NCBI RefSeq assembly: GCF_014198245.1
Contig: NZ_JACIHE010000006.1
Span: 62,001 to 126,000, forward strand
Reading direction: 5' to 3'
Length of the DNA stretch: 64,000 nt
Source: Bradyrhizobium sp. cir1
Lineage (GTDB): Bacteria > Pseudomonadota > Alphaproteobacteria > Rhizobiales > Xanthobacteraceae
This document shows positions 45,807 to 54,539 of this stretch, piece after piece. Below the pieces are notes generated by a model. That model saw nothing but the letters and a program-made list of their open reading frames with translations. It ran no database searches and had not been told where the DNA came from. Made by a program: the position numbers and the translations under genes. Within the stretch, counting starts at the first letter, position 1; each line of letters starts with the position of its first letter.

Positions 45807-46937
45807 TCAGGCCGCGGCGATGACGCCCCTGAGCTGGTCCCGGACCTGTCCCGCAATGGCGCGGTAGATCGCCGCATGGGGACCGTCCGGCTCGCTGTCG
45901 ACGACGGGATTGCCGGCGTCCGAGGTCGCCCGAATCGCCATGTGCAGGGGGATCTCGCCAAGGAAGGGGACTCCCAGCTTCTCGGCCTCGTGCCGCGCCC
46001 CGCCATGGCCGAAGATGTCGGATTTCGTGCCGCAATGCGGGCACTGGAAATAGCTCATGTTCTCGACGATGCCGAGCACGGGCACGTTGACCTTCCTGAA
46101 CATCGCAAGCCCGCGCCGGGCGTCGATCAGGGACAGGTCCTGCGGCGTCGAGACGATCACGGCACCCTTCAGCGGCACGTTCTGCGCCAGCGTGAGCTGG
46201 GCATCGCCGGTGCCCGGCGGCATGTCGACCACGAGCACGTCGAGCTGGCCCCATGCAACATCGCGGAGCATCTGCGTCACCGCCGACATCACCATCGGCC
46301 CGCGCCAGATCATCGCGGTCTCCTCTTCCACCAGGAAGCCGATCGACATGATGGCAAGGCCGAAGCGCCGGAGCGGAATCATCTTGCGCTCGCCATCCAG
46401 CTCCGGCTTGTCGCGCAAACCGGTCAGCCGCGGCACCGAGGGGCCGTAGATGTCGGCATCGAGCAGCCCGACCTTGAGGCCGAGGTCGCGCAGGCCGAGC
46501 GCCAGGTTGAGCGCAGTGGTCGACTTGCCGACGCCGCCCTTGCCCGAGGCCACCGCGATGACGGCGGCGACGCCCGGAATCTCCGACTGCCGCGCCATGG
46601 GCGACCCACCGCCCTGCGGCGGCTTGTGGGCATGGACCGGCTGCACGCCCGGCGCGCCGCGGCTCGGCGCCGGAGGCGGCGCGGAGCCAGGCTTGCGTTC
46701 GGCGGTCAGCGCCACCAGCACGGTGGTGACGCCGGGAAGGCTGCGCACCGCAGCCTCGGCCTCGCCCCGGATGGGCTCCCAGGCCCGTGCCTCGGCGGCA
46801 TCGACATTGATCGAGAAGAACACCTTGCCGTCGGAGGCGCTGATCGGGCTCAGCACATTGGCATTGGTGAGCGCAACCCCGCGCGGCGACTTGATCCGGG
46901 CGAGGCTGTCGAGAACCTGTTGCTGCGTCACGCTCAA
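45807..46937 (-). CDS. apbC: Mrp/NBP35-type iron-sulfur cluster carrier ATPase (ApbC)
   Basis: A 376-residue P-loop ATPase of the Mrp/Ind1 family that delivers [4Fe-4S] clusters. An N-terminal DUF59/FeS-assembly domain (about 1-75, with ALTNANVLSPIS) is followed by a flexible Pro-rich linker. The deviant Walker A is ASGKGGVGKSTT (about 130-141), and the Cys pair is NMSYFQCPHCGTKS. The domain order is that of bacterial Mrp. It lies upstream of a VOC protein on the same strand with a small gap. The alternative name mrp would also fit. Confidence 0.92.
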   Translation of the reverse strand: MSVTQQQVLDSLARIKSPRGVALTNANVLSPISASDGKVFFSINVDAAEARAWEPIRGEAEAAVRSLPGVTTVLVALTAERKPGSAPPPAPSRGAPGVQPVHAHKPPQGGGSPMARQSEIPGVAAVIAVASGKGGVGKSTTALNLALGLRDLGLKVGLLDADIYGPSVPRLTGLRDKPELDGERKMIPLRRFGLAIMSIGFLVEEETAMIWRGPMVMSAVTQMLRDVAWGQLDVLVVDMPPGTGDAQLTLAQNVPLKGAVIVSTPQDLSLIDARRGLAMFRKVNVPVLGIVENMSYFQCPHCGTKSDIFGHGGARHEAEKLGVPFLGEIPLHMAIRATSDAGNPVVDSEPDGPHAAIYRAIAGQVRDQLRGVIAAA

Positions 46938-47022
46938 AGCGCATCTCCCAAACGGGGCATGATCGGGTCAGATCATGCCCAATGCTTCAGGATGCCCCAT
47001 TAGAGCGGAAACGACCAAAAGG

Positions 47023-47472
47023 CTACTGCCTGCCGATATCGTCAGCCATCTCGGCCGGCGCGGCGCCCTGCTCCAGGGCCGCCTCGTAGTTCAGCTCGAT
47101 CATGACCCCGTTGGGGTCGTGGACGAAGATCTGCCAGAGGTCGCCGCCGGGCACCTGGCGGGAGTCGAACTTCATCCCTTTGGACGTCAGCCGCTGCTTC
47201 ATGCCGTCAAACCCGCGGCTGACGAAGGCGACATGGTGGACAACGCCGGAATCCGGCTTTTGTGGCTCCGAGGTCGGAGAAATATCGACGAGGTGCACCA
47301 CCGGCTTGCCCTCGCTGTACATCCAGGCCCCCGGGAAGGCGAAATTCGGCCGGGGGCCTTTTTCCAGGCCTAGCACGTCTTCGTAGAAGCGGACCGTCTC
47401 GGCCAGATTCCGGGTCCGGATGTTGAAATGATCGAGGACGCCAACGCTCACGCCGCCCAAACCCACACCCAT
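47023..47472 (-). CDS. VOC-family metalloprotein
   Basis: A 149-residue single VOC (glyoxalase/bleomycin-resistance/dioxygenase) module. LDHFNIRTRNLAETVRFYED is the first beta-alpha-beta-beta-beta motif and VVHHVAFVSRGFDGMKQRL with WQIFVHDPNGVMIELNYE the second. The metal ligands His, His and Glu appear in the usual places. It is too short for a two-module dioxygenase, so a glyoxalase-like or fosfomycin-resistance-like role is possible. ATG 47472 (MGVGLGG) is preferred; an in-frame start at 47532 would add 20 unlike residues. Confidence 0.86.
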   Translation of the reverse strand: MGVGLGGVSVGVLDHFNIRTRNLAETVRFYEDVLGLEKGPRPNFAFPGAWMYSEGKPVVHLVDISPTSEPQKPDSGVVHHVAFVSRGFDGMKQRLTSKGMKFDSRQVPGGDLWQIFVHDPNGVMIELNYEAALEQGAAPAEMADDIGRQ

Positions 47473-47616
47473 GTTTCGCTCCCTTGTTTTGAAGTTCTTG
47501 GGGTCCGCCATCCTAGCACATGAGGGCGCCAAACGAAGCCGTTGCCCTCCGCCCTTAAGGGTTTATGGTGCGCCCGATCCGCTTCCTCGCGGAACCCTGA
47601 AGATGCCGCCTGGGCG

Positions 47617-47629
47617 CCCCCCCCCCCCG
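47617..47629. repeat. Homopolymeric C tract (13 bases)
   Basis: An uninterrupted C13 run lies 46 bases before the start codon of the 3-hydroxyisobutyrate-dehydrogenase-like gene. Such tracts slip readily during replication and can vary gene expression; sequencing errors are also common in them. Confidence 0.85.
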
Positions 47630-47674
47630 CCCGGCTACAACCGTAAAACCCAAACTACGGACAAGGTACCACAC

Positions 47675-48547
47675 ATGGCTAAAGTCGCTTTCCTCGGTCT
47701 CGGCGTGATGGGCTTCCCCATGGCCGGACACCTCGTGAAAAAAGGAGGCCATGAGGTCACCGTCTACAACCGCACCGCGGCCAAGGCGAAGGAATGGGCG
47801 GACAAGTTCGGCGGCAAGACCGCGGCCACCCCGAAGGCCGCCGCCGAGGGCCAGGATTTCGTGATGTGCTGCGTCGGCAACGACAATGACCTGCGCGCGG
47901 TCACGATCGGCGCCGATGGCGCGTTTGCCGGGATGAAGAAGGGCGCGACCTTCGTCGACCACACCACCGCCTCCGCCGAGGTCGCGCGTGAACTGGACGC
48001 GGCCGCCACCAAGGCCGGGTTCAAGTTCATCGACGCCCCGGTTTCCGGCGGCCAGGCCGGCGCCGAGAACGGCGTGCTGACGGTGATGTGCGGCGGCGCC
48101 GAGGATGTCTATGCCGGCGCCGAGCCGATCATCACGGGCGCCTATGCGCGGATGTGCAAGCTGCTCGGGCCCGCCGGAAGCGGCCAACTGACCAAGATGG
48201 TCAACCAGATCTGCATCGCAGGCCTCGTCCAGGGTCTCTCCGAGGGCATCCATTTCGCCAAGAAGAGCGGCCTCGACGTTGCCGCCGTGATCGAGACCAT
48301 CTCCAAGGGCGCCGCGCAGTCCTGGCAGATGGAGAACCGCTACAAGACCATGAACGAGGGCAAGTACGATTTCGGCTTCGCCGTCGAATGGATGCGCAAG
48401 GACCTCTCGATCGCGCTGGCCGAAGCCCGCCGCAACGGCGCCAATCTGCCGGTGACCGCGCTGGTCGACCAGTTCTACGCCGAGGTCGAGAAGATGGGCG
48501 GCAAGCGCTGGGATACGTCGAGCCTGCTCGCCCGCCTCAATCGCTGA
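47675..48547 (+). CDS. NAD(P)-dependent beta-hydroxyacid dehydrogenase (3-hydroxyisobutyrate dehydrogenase-like)
   Basis: A 290-residue enzyme of the 3-HIBADH family. AFLGLGVMGFPMAGHLVKKG (5-24) holds the dinucleotide motif. DAPVSGGQAGAENGVL (about 127-142) is the family signature and TKMVNQICIAG carries the catalytic lysine. Members oxidise 3-hydroxyisobutyrate, tartronate semialdehyde or related acids; the exact substrate is undetermined. The ATG at 47675 starts right before the cofactor motif. It is followed by NhaD on the same strand after 22 bases. Confidence 0.92.
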   Translation: MAKVAFLGLGVMGFPMAGHLVKKGGHEVTVYNRTAAKAKEWADKFGGKTAATPKAAAEGQDFVMCCVGNDNDLRAVTIGADGAFAGMKKGATFVDHTTASAEVARELDAAATKAGFKFIDAPVSGGQAGAENGVLTVMCGGAEDVYAGAEPIITGAYARMCKLLGPAGSGQLTKMVNQICIAGLVQGLSEGIHFAKKSGLDVAAVIETISKGAAQSWQMENRYKTMNEGKYDFGFAVEWMRKDLSIALAEARRNGANLPVTALVDQFYAEVEKMGGKRWDTSSLLARLNR

Positions 48548-48569
48548 CACCTGACGATCTGAGACGACC

Positions 48570-49844
48570 GTGCTGATCGCGATCGCCGCCATCTTCGCCC
48601 TCGCCTACGCGGCGATCGCGCTCGAGCACCCGCTTCGCGTCAACAAGAGCGCCTCCGCGCTGCTCGGCGCAGGGCTGCTGTGGAGCATCTACGCGATCGC
48701 AACGGGCGACCACGCACTGATCGGCCGCCAGCTCGACGAATCCGTCGCCTCCACCGCGCAGATCGTCTTCTTCCTGATCGGCGCAATGACGATCGTCGAG
48801 GTGATCGACGCCCATGACGGCTTCGAGGTCATCACCTCCCTGATCCGCACCACCAGCCAGGTCGCCCTGATCTGGCTGGTCGGCTTCGTCACGTTCTTCC
48901 TGAGCGCGATCCTCGACAACCTCACCACCACGATCGTGATGATCTCGCTGATCCAGAAGCTGGTCGGCGCCCGCGACGACCGCCTGGTGTTCGCCGCCAT
49001 CATCGTGATCGCTGCCAATGCCGGCGGCGCCTGGACCGTGATCGGCGACGTCACCACGACGATGCTCTGGATCGGCGGACAGATCTCGCCTTTGAGCATC
49101 ATGGCCTCGGTGTTTCCGGCATCCCTCGTCAACCTCCTCGTCCCCCTCGCGGTGATCAGCTATTCGCGGCGGGGCAAGACCATCGCGCCGCCACGCAAGG
49201 AGGACCGTGACGCGATCGCCCGGTTCGAGCGCAACCTGATGTTCTATCTCGGGCTCGGCACGCTGATCGCGGTGCCGGCCTTCAAGGCGGTCACGCATCT
49301 GGCGCCCTTCATGGGCATCCTGTTCGGGCTCGGCGTGCTCTGGCTGGTCGGCGAGATCGTGCACCGCCACAAGGACGAGCACGTGCGCCAGCCGCTCACG
49401 CTGGTGCACGCGCTGGCACGGATCGACATGAGCTCGATCGTGTTCTTCGTCGGCATCCTGCTCGCGGTCGCCTGCCTCGAGCACGCCGGCTTGCTCTCGA
49501 TGCTGGCGCGCTGGCTGGATGCCGCGATCGGCCGCCAGGATGTCATCGTCGTGGTGCTCGGCCTGCTCAGCGCCATCATCGACAACGTGCCGCTGGTCGC
49601 CGCCACCATGGGCATGTACGACCTCGCGCATTATCCGCCGGACAGCTTCATCTGGGAATTCATCGCCTATTGCGCCGGCACCGGCGGCTCGATCCTGATC
49701 ATCGGCTCGGCCGCGGGGGTTGCAGCCATGGGGCTCGAGCGGATCGAGTTCCTCTGGTACGCCCGCCGCATCGCCCCCCCGGCGCTCATAGGCTATCTGG
49801 CGGGAGCTGCGGTCTACGTCGCCCAGCACGCGGCACTGCATTGA
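48570..49844 (+). CDS. nhaD: Na+/H+ antiporter, NhaD type
   Basis: A 424-residue polytopic membrane antiporter of the NhaD/ArsB superfamily. NhaD landmarks include FFLSAILDNLTTTIVMISLI and ANAGGAWTVIGDVTTTMLWI, and a related second half with AIIDNVPLVAATMGMYDLA and CAGTGGSILIIGSAAGVAAM, matching the inverted-repeat architecture. About 11 helices are visible. It starts with GTG at 48570, 22 bases after the dehydrogenase stop. It would exchange sodium for protons at the inner membrane. Confidence 0.9.
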   Translation: MLIAIAAIFALAYAAIALEHPLRVNKSASALLGAGLLWSIYAIATGDHALIGRQLDESVASTAQIVFFLIGAMTIVEVIDAHDGFEVITSLIRTTSQVALIWLVGFVTFFLSAILDNLTTTIVMISLIQKLVGARDDRLVFAAIIVIAANAGGAWTVIGDVTTTMLWIGGQISPLSIMASVFPASLVNLLVPLAVISYSRRGKTIAPPRKEDRDAIARFERNLMFYLGLGTLIAVPAFKAVTHLAPFMGILFGLGVLWLVGEIVHRHKDEHVRQPLTLVHALARIDMSSIVFFVGILLAVACLEHAGLLSMLARWLDAAIGRQDVIVVVLGLLSAIIDNVPLVAATMGMYDLAHYPPDSFIWEFIAYCAGTGGSILIIGSAAGVAAMGLERIEFLWYARRIAPPALIGYLAGAAVYVAQHAALH

Positions 49845-49865
49845 GCCGCGCCGGCGCCCAGAAAA

Positions 49866-49880
49866 TTAACGCGCGGTTAA
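49866..49880. promoter_or_regulatory. CtrA-type binding site upstream of the histidine kinase
   Basis: TTAA-CGCGCGG-TTAA has the exact N7 spacing of the CtrA full site and lies 103 bases upstream of the histidine kinase start at 49983. A second TTAA pair (49898-49901 and 49910-49913, N8) lies within a CCTTAAG/CTTAAGG palindrome 17 bases downstream. Seen directly; regulation by CtrA is inference. Confidence 0.68.
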
Positions 49881-49982
49881 CGTAATTCTTTAGCTCCTTA
49901 AGTCACCTCTTAAGGATTTCTTGCCAGAGATAGACAATGCAGAAGGCCCGCGCCCGGCGCGGGCAGGAATCGTTGTTGTGCG

Positions 49983-51578
49983 ATGAGTAACCCCGCTGAA
50001 AAGCCTGAGGTAGTGCAGCTTCCGGCCGAGCCGGTGAGCGCTCCATCGGCGAGCAGCCGAAGGGCTGCTGCGCAGCGGGTGCGCGAGGCGCGTGATAAGT
50101 TAACGTCGACCAGCGGAACCCGGCCGGCCTTCGACGCCGAGATGCTGCGCCAATATGCGCAAACGCGGTTGTCGGCCTCCTATGTCGTGATGCTGCTGGT
50201 TGTCGCTACCGGCGTGCTGTTCGGGCTGTGGATGCAGCCGATTCCGGCCGCGCTCTGGACCGCCGGCATGCTCTGCATCCACGGCGCGATGGTCCGCAGC
50301 TGCCGGCGTTTCTTGACCGAGCCCACCTCGCCTGCGGCGACGCGCGCCTGGCGCACCCGCTTCGTCGTGCTCGACCTGCTTTACGGCCTGTGCTGGATGG
50401 CGATCCTGATCCATCCCGTGCTCGACATGGTCACCGAAACCCTGATGATGTTCCTGATGCTGCTGGTGATCGCAGTATCGAGCATGCTGGCCGCGAACTT
50501 GCCGATCGCAGCCCTTGCCGCCACCGCGCCGGTCGCGGTTGCGATGGCGCTGAGCTTTGCGATGACCGGCTCGCTGGACAATTACATCCTGGCCGCGCTG
50601 GCGATCGCGGCCGAAGGCTATTTCGTGCTGCTGGCGCATCGCCTGCACTCGTCGACCTTCGCCACGCTCGAGGCGCGCGCCGAGAAGGACGCGCTGATCG
50701 GCGAGCTCGAACAGGCCAAGGCGATCTCGGACGAAGCCCGCCACCGCGCCGAATCCGCCAACGTCGCCAAGTCGCGTTTCCTCGCGCAGATGAGCCACGA
50801 GCTGCGCACGCCGCTGAACGCCATCCTCGGCTTCTCCGAGGTGATGAAGAGCGAGATCTTCGGCGCGCATGCGGTGCCGGTCTACAAGGAGTATTCGGCG
50901 GACATCCATAATTCCGGCGTGCACCTGCTCAACCTCATCAACGAGATCCTCGACCTGTCGCGGATCGAGGCCGGCCGTTACGAGCTCAACGAGGAAGCGG
51001 TGTCGCTGGTCGGCATCGTCGCCGACTGCCATCATTTGATGAAGCTGCGTGCCTCGAGCCGCGGCATCACCATCCACGAGGTGTTCGAGCAGGCCATGCC
51101 GCGGCTCTGGGCCGACGAGCGCGCGATCCGCCAGGTCGTGCTGAATCTGCTCTCCAACTCGATCAAGTTCACCCCGCAAGGCGGCGAGATCTGGCTCAAG
51201 GCCGGCTGGACCGCTTCGGGCGGACAATATCTCTCGGTGAAGGATACCGGCTCCGGCATCCCCGAGGACGAGATCCCGGTGGTGCTGGCCTCGTTCGGCC
51301 AGGGCTCCAACTCGATCAAGTCGGCCGAACAGGGCGCCGGCCTCGGCCTGCCGATCGCCAAGAACCTGATCGACCTGCATGGCGGCACGTTCACGCTGAA
51401 ATCGAAGCTGCGCATCGGCACCGAGGTGATCGTCACCTTCCCGCCGGAGCGCGTGATGAGCGCGCTGGCGCCGCTGTCGGATGATTCTCCGCCGCTCCAG
51501 CCTGAAGGTTCCGTCGTGCCCGACGAGAAACGCCGTCCGCGCCACAAGCCGATCATGAGCGCAGGCACGGGCTCTTAA
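49983..51578 (+). CDS. Multi-helix sensor histidine kinase (PleC/DivJ/PdhS-like)
   Basis: A 531-residue hybrid-less sensor kinase. After a cytoplasmic N-terminus, about six membrane helices (near 66-84, 87-104, 127-147, 153-171, 176-197 and 201-218) form the sensor. A coiled linker (ALIGELEQAKAISDEARHRA) follows, then the H-box AQMSHELRTPLNAILGFSEV with His272, N-box VVLNLLSNSIKFT, G1 VKDTGSGIPEDE and G2 GAGLGLPIAKNLI. The H-box GFSEVMKSEIFG is typical of alphaproteobacterial cell-cycle kinases. The CtrA-type sites in the upstream region strengthen that. No response regulator is adjacent, so it would phosphorylate an unlinked regulator such as DivK. Confidence 0.86.
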   Translation: MSNPAEKPEVVQLPAEPVSAPSASSRRAAAQRVREARDKLTSTSGTRPAFDAEMLRQYAQTRLSASYVVMLLVVATGVLFGLWMQPIPAALWTAGMLCIHGAMVRSCRRFLTEPTSPAATRAWRTRFVVLDLLYGLCWMAILIHPVLDMVTETLMMFLMLLVIAVSSMLAANLPIAALAATAPVAVAMALSFAMTGSLDNYILAALAIAAEGYFVLLAHRLHSSTFATLEARAEKDALIGELEQAKAISDEARHRAESANVAKSRFLAQMSHELRTPLNAILGFSEVMKSEIFGAHAVPVYKEYSADIHNSGVHLLNLINEILDLSRIEAGRYELNEEAVSLVGIVADCHHLMKLRASSRGITIHEVFEQAMPRLWADERAIRQVVLNLLSNSIKFTPQGGEIWLKAGWTASGGQYLSVKDTGSGIPEDEIPVVLASFGQGSNSIKSAEQGAGLGLPIAKNLIDLHGGTFTLKSKLRIGTEVIVTFPPERVMSALAPLSDDSPPLQPEGSVVPDEKRRPRHKPIMSAGTGS

Positions 51579-51622
51579 CCAGATGCTTGCAGACATGCCC
51601 GACAATCCTCCACTATGTCCGA

Positions 51623-51826
51623 ATGAGCAAAGAAACGCCGTGCGTCGCCGTCTGCATGATCGATCCCAAGACCAAGCTGTGCTTCGGCTGCGGCCGCACC
51701 TTGCCGGAGATCGCGCGCTGGCACGCCATGGAAAGCGCGGAACGGCTCTCGGTCATGGCGCTGTTGCCGGCACGCATGGCGGACGCCGGTTTGCAGCCGA
51801 TCGCGGGATCGCCGAAACGCACCTGA
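51623..51826 (+). CDS. DUF1289 small cysteine-rich protein
   Basis: A 67-residue protein with the DUF1289 pattern CVAVCMIDPKTKLCFGCGRT, four cysteines suited to a metal site, followed by LPEIARWHAM. Function is unknown. ATG 51623 is preferred to the upstream frame start. It is only 28 bases before the aspartic protease gene, in the same direction. Confidence 0.86.
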   Translation: MSKETPCVAVCMIDPKTKLCFGCGRTLPEIARWHAMESAERLSVMALLPARMADAGLQPIAGSPKRT

Positions 51827-51854
51827 TCGGCCTGCGCGGTTGCGGAGGTGCGCA

Positions 51855-52409
51855 ATGATCCGCTTCCTCCTCGTCCTCATCATGCTCGCCGGCACAGCGG
51901 GGGCGGTCGTCGCCTATGGCGACCCTGATCAAATCGCACGCGCGAGCCACAAGGTCTCGCACATCTTCCGCTCGCAGAGCGCCTCGCCCGCCCCCGCGGT
52001 GCAGATCCAGCGCGGCCAGGGCGGCGAATTCGCGCTGCGCGCCAAGATCAACGGCGTCGCCGCGCCGATGGTGATCGACACCGGCGCAACCTCCGTGGTG
52101 CTGACCTGGGAAACGGCGAAAGCGATCGGGCTGCCGCTCGAAATGCTCGAATACGACGTCGACCTGGAGACCGCGGGCGGCTATACCAAAGCGGCCCGGC
52201 TCACGCTCGATCGTCTTGCCGTCGGCCATCTCGTCGAGAAATCGGTGCCGGCCCTCGTCGTGCAGCGCGGCCAGATGAAGACCAATCTGCTCGGCATGAG
52301 CTTCCTCGACCGCCTGGAGAGCTGGGGCGTGCGCGCCGACAAGCTGATGCTGACGGGCTATCCCGAGTTGCAGAGCAGCCATCGCCGCTCGCGCACTGCG
52401 ATCGACTAA
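51855..52409 (+). CDS. Retropepsin-like aspartic protease, exported
   Basis: A 184-residue protein with an N-terminal hydrophobic segment (IRFLLVLIMLAGTAGAVVAY), so it is exported or membrane-anchored. The protease core is retropepsin-like: MVIDTGATSVVLT (72-84) with Asp75 as the single catalytic residue per chain, ALVVQRGQMKTNLLGMSFL as the flap-distal segment, and the standard LGM turn. It would act as a homodimer. ATG 51855 has an excellent GGAGGTG site. Its substrate is unknown. Confidence 0.88.
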   Translation: MIRFLLVLIMLAGTAGAVVAYGDPDQIARASHKVSHIFRSQSASPAPAVQIQRGQGGEFALRAKINGVAAPMVIDTGATSVVLTWETAKAIGLPLEMLEYDVDLETAGGYTKAARLTLDRLAVGHLVEKSVPALVVQRGQMKTNLLGMSFLDRLESWGVRADKLMLTGYPELQSSHRRSRTAID

Positions 52410-52417
52410 TCGTTCCA

Positions 52418-52745
52418 TCCCAACCACGATTCTGGGCAGTGCCGCGACGGTCGCCGCAGGCAGTGCCGGCGCTGCCGACCCGGCATCGCGACGATGGATT
52501 CACGGCTGTTGTTCTTCGGGACCGCGGGTCTTGCCGCCGGCAAATTGAAGGACGGCCCGATCAACAAGATGAAGATGGGCTGGACCGCAGGCGGCGGCGT
52601 CGAGTGGGCGTTCCTGCCGAAATGGTCGGCCAAGGCCGAGTATCTCTACACCGAGTTCAAGCACGACGATCTGCCGGACTGGAATGCCGCGAAATTCCTC
52701 ACGTTCCGCGTCGGCGTGAACTATCACTTCGACCTGTTCCGCTGA
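52418..52745 (+). pseudogene. Outer-membrane beta-barrel remnant
   Basis: The last about 80 residues (from 52494) match the C-terminal strands of an Omp25/Omp31-like beta barrel: GWTAGGGVEWAFLPKWSAKA, TEYLYTEF-like segment and FRVGVNYHFDLF ending with the C-terminal Phe typical for outer-membrane insertion. Just upstream (about 52430-52485) a signal-peptide-like Ala-rich stretch (SAATVAAGSAGAAD) is readable in another frame. The middle of the barrel is missing, so this is a truncated copy. A strong terminator follows. Confidence 0.72.
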
Positions 52746-52758
52746 TTGCGTATCCACG

Positions 52759-52791
52759 AAGGAGCCGGATCTTCTGATCCGGCTCCTTCTT
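52759..52791 (+). terminator. Rho-independent terminator after the barrel remnant
   Basis: A perfect 13-base-pair stem (AAGGAGCCGGATC / GATCCGGCTCCTT) with a four-base loop is followed by CTTTAT on the plus strand. It also lies between the convergent dusA gene and the remnant, and may serve both. Confidence 0.82.
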
Positions 52792-52804
52792 TATATGGGC
52801 GCGG

Positions 52805-53800
52805 CTAAGCAGCGGCCTCCGCCGGCACGCGCGCACCAATGCGCGCGATCGCATCGCGCAGCACGTCGAGACCTGCGGCCGGCTTCACACCCTGCTCGGC
52901 GAGATGCCGGCGGAACGCACGTGCGCCCGGAACGGCGTGGAAGGCGCCGACGAAATGCCGCGTGATGGCGTGCAGCCGCGTGCCGCGCGCGAGTTGCTCC
53001 TCGATGTAGGGCATCATCGCCGCGAGCGCGTCCTGCATGGTCGCGTGCGGCGCCGGCGCGCCGAAAATTTCGTTATCGACCGCGAGCAGCCGCCACGGCT
53101 CCTGATAGGCGGCGCGGCCCAGCATCACGCCGTCGACATGCGCTAGATGCGCCTTCGCCTCGTCGATGCCCGGGATGCCGCCATTGATGATGACAGGCAC
53201 GTCCGGCATTGCGCGCTTGAGACGATAGACGCGATCGTAATCAAGCGGCGGGATGTCGCGGTTCTCCTTCGGCGACAATCCATTGAGCCAGGCCTTTCGA
53301 GCGTGCACGATCAGCGCGTCGCAGCCGGACGCAACCACCGCGCGCGCGAGCGTATCGAGCGCCATTTCAGGATCCTGATCATCGATGCCGATACGGCATT
53401 TCACTGTGACGGGCACGCCGACCGCTTGCTTCATCGCCTCGACGCATCTCGCCACCAGTTCCGGCTCCGCCATGAGGCAGGCGCCGAAGCTGCCATCCTT
53501 CACGCGATCGGACGGGCAACCGACATTGAGATTGATCTCATCATAGCCGAACTCCTCGCCGATCCGCGCGGCCAGCGCGAGCTCGTGCGGATCCGAGCCG
53601 CCGAGCTGAAGCGCCACCGGGTGCTCGATCGCATTGAACCCGAGCAGCCGTTCCCGGTCGCCGCGGATCACGGCGCCGGTCGTCAGCATCTCCGTATAGA
53701 GCAGCGCCCGTCGGGTGAGGTGACGGTGGAACACCCGGCAATGCCGGTCGGTCCAATCCATCATGGGCGCTGTGGAAAATTTCCAGCGCAAGTCTTTCAT
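52805..53800 (-). CDS. dusA: tRNA-dihydrouridine synthase A
   Basis: A 331-residue FMN-dependent enzyme reducing uridines in the D-loop of tRNA. FSTAPMMDWTDRHCRVF is the Dus N-terminal block, and INLNVGCPSDRVKDGSFGAC carries catalytic Cys95. VTVKCRIGIDDQD and VIINGGI are FMN-binding segments. The DusA subgroup is suggested by MMDWTDR (not the SYRDR of DusB) and by the position in rhizobial genomes. Length is normal and the start at 53800 leaves no shorter conserved alternative. Confidence 0.93.
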   Translation of the reverse strand: MKDLRWKFSTAPMMDWTDRHCRVFHRHLTRRALLYTEMLTTGAVIRGDRERLLGFNAIEHPVALQLGGSDPHELALAARIGEEFGYDEINLNVGCPSDRVKDGSFGACLMAEPELVARCVEAMKQAVGVPVTVKCRIGIDDQDPEMALDTLARAVVASGCDALIVHARKAWLNGLSPKENRDIPPLDYDRVYRLKRAMPDVPVIINGGIPGIDEAKAHLAHVDGVMLGRAAYQEPWRLLAVDNEIFGAPAPHATMQDALAAMMPYIEEQLARGTRLHAITRHFVGAFHAVPGARAFRRHLAEQGVKPAAGLDVLRDAIARIGARVPAEAAA

Positions 53801-54087
53801 ATTGCTCGGCTATTTTAGCTGCAATCAATCCTATATGTTATTGGACCGACTGAGAAATTCGGTTCGACCACGTTTTCGCAGCTTGGCCCTTCTAGGCTCA
53901 TTTGGGCCTAGATTGGAAGTGGAAATCGCGAATTCGGATTCTCAGTGCACACGTCGCGAACACGAAAAGTCCGTGCACACACAGCTCGCAAAGATCGCGT
54001 CTGAAATGTCGTGCTATCTAACGATGTATTAAACTGGCGTTATACTCTGTTTGCGGATTGAGTATAAATTGCCCGACCGCAGCGCGG

Positions 54088-54525
54088 TCACCGGGCCCAT
54101 GGCGGAAGCGCTTCATCACCTCTTGCGCTCGCGACCGCGAACAGGATGTCGGCCAAGGCTCTCGGCTGGGAAATGAACGGCGAGTCAATATCGTAAACCT
54201 CGGTCGGATTGCTGAACGCGAATGCGTCCGCCTCGTGAATGAACCTGTTTTGCAACGCCCTGGGAAAGCGTTGTCCTTTGACGTTCGGATGTAGCTGCAC
54301 GGCACGCTTCCCCATTTCGCAGCGTTCGATGCGTCGGCGCCGCGAAAGGCTGGATCGGATCATCCGGCGTGAGCAGATTGGTGGCGGACTGAAAATCGAG
54401 CAGCTCTGCGTCATTGTACAGGGCGGACTGGAGGGCAGCGACGTATCTGGGATCTGCGCTGCGCATGTCGATCCGTACACAGCCAATCTTAGTGGGATCA
54501 CCCAGCAACAACGGACCAAAAGCGG
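54088..54525 (-). pseudogene. Decayed alpha/beta hydrolase (methyl-esterase/HNL-like) C-terminus
   Basis: On the minus strand, LLLGDPTKIGCVRIDMRSAD and ADPRYVAALQSALYNDAELL are read in one frame (54511 leftward). VPCSYIRTSKDNAFP is in a second, and RALQNRFIHEADAFAFSNPT with DSPFISQPRALADILFAVAS in a third, up to the stop at 54088. In order they match the C-terminal half of salicylate-methyl-esterase/hydroxynitrile-lyase-like hydrolases, with the catalytic His-type segment DSPFISQP. The first half is missing and the frames are broken, so it is inactive. Confidence 0.65.
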
Positions 54526-54539
54526 ACGCGGAATTTTCC

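Noticed and set aside
49943..49962. A GC-rich hairpin (cccgcgcccggcgcggg-like) between nhaD and the histidine kinase as a terminator
   Set aside because: No T run follows it on either strand, so only the pairing is supported.
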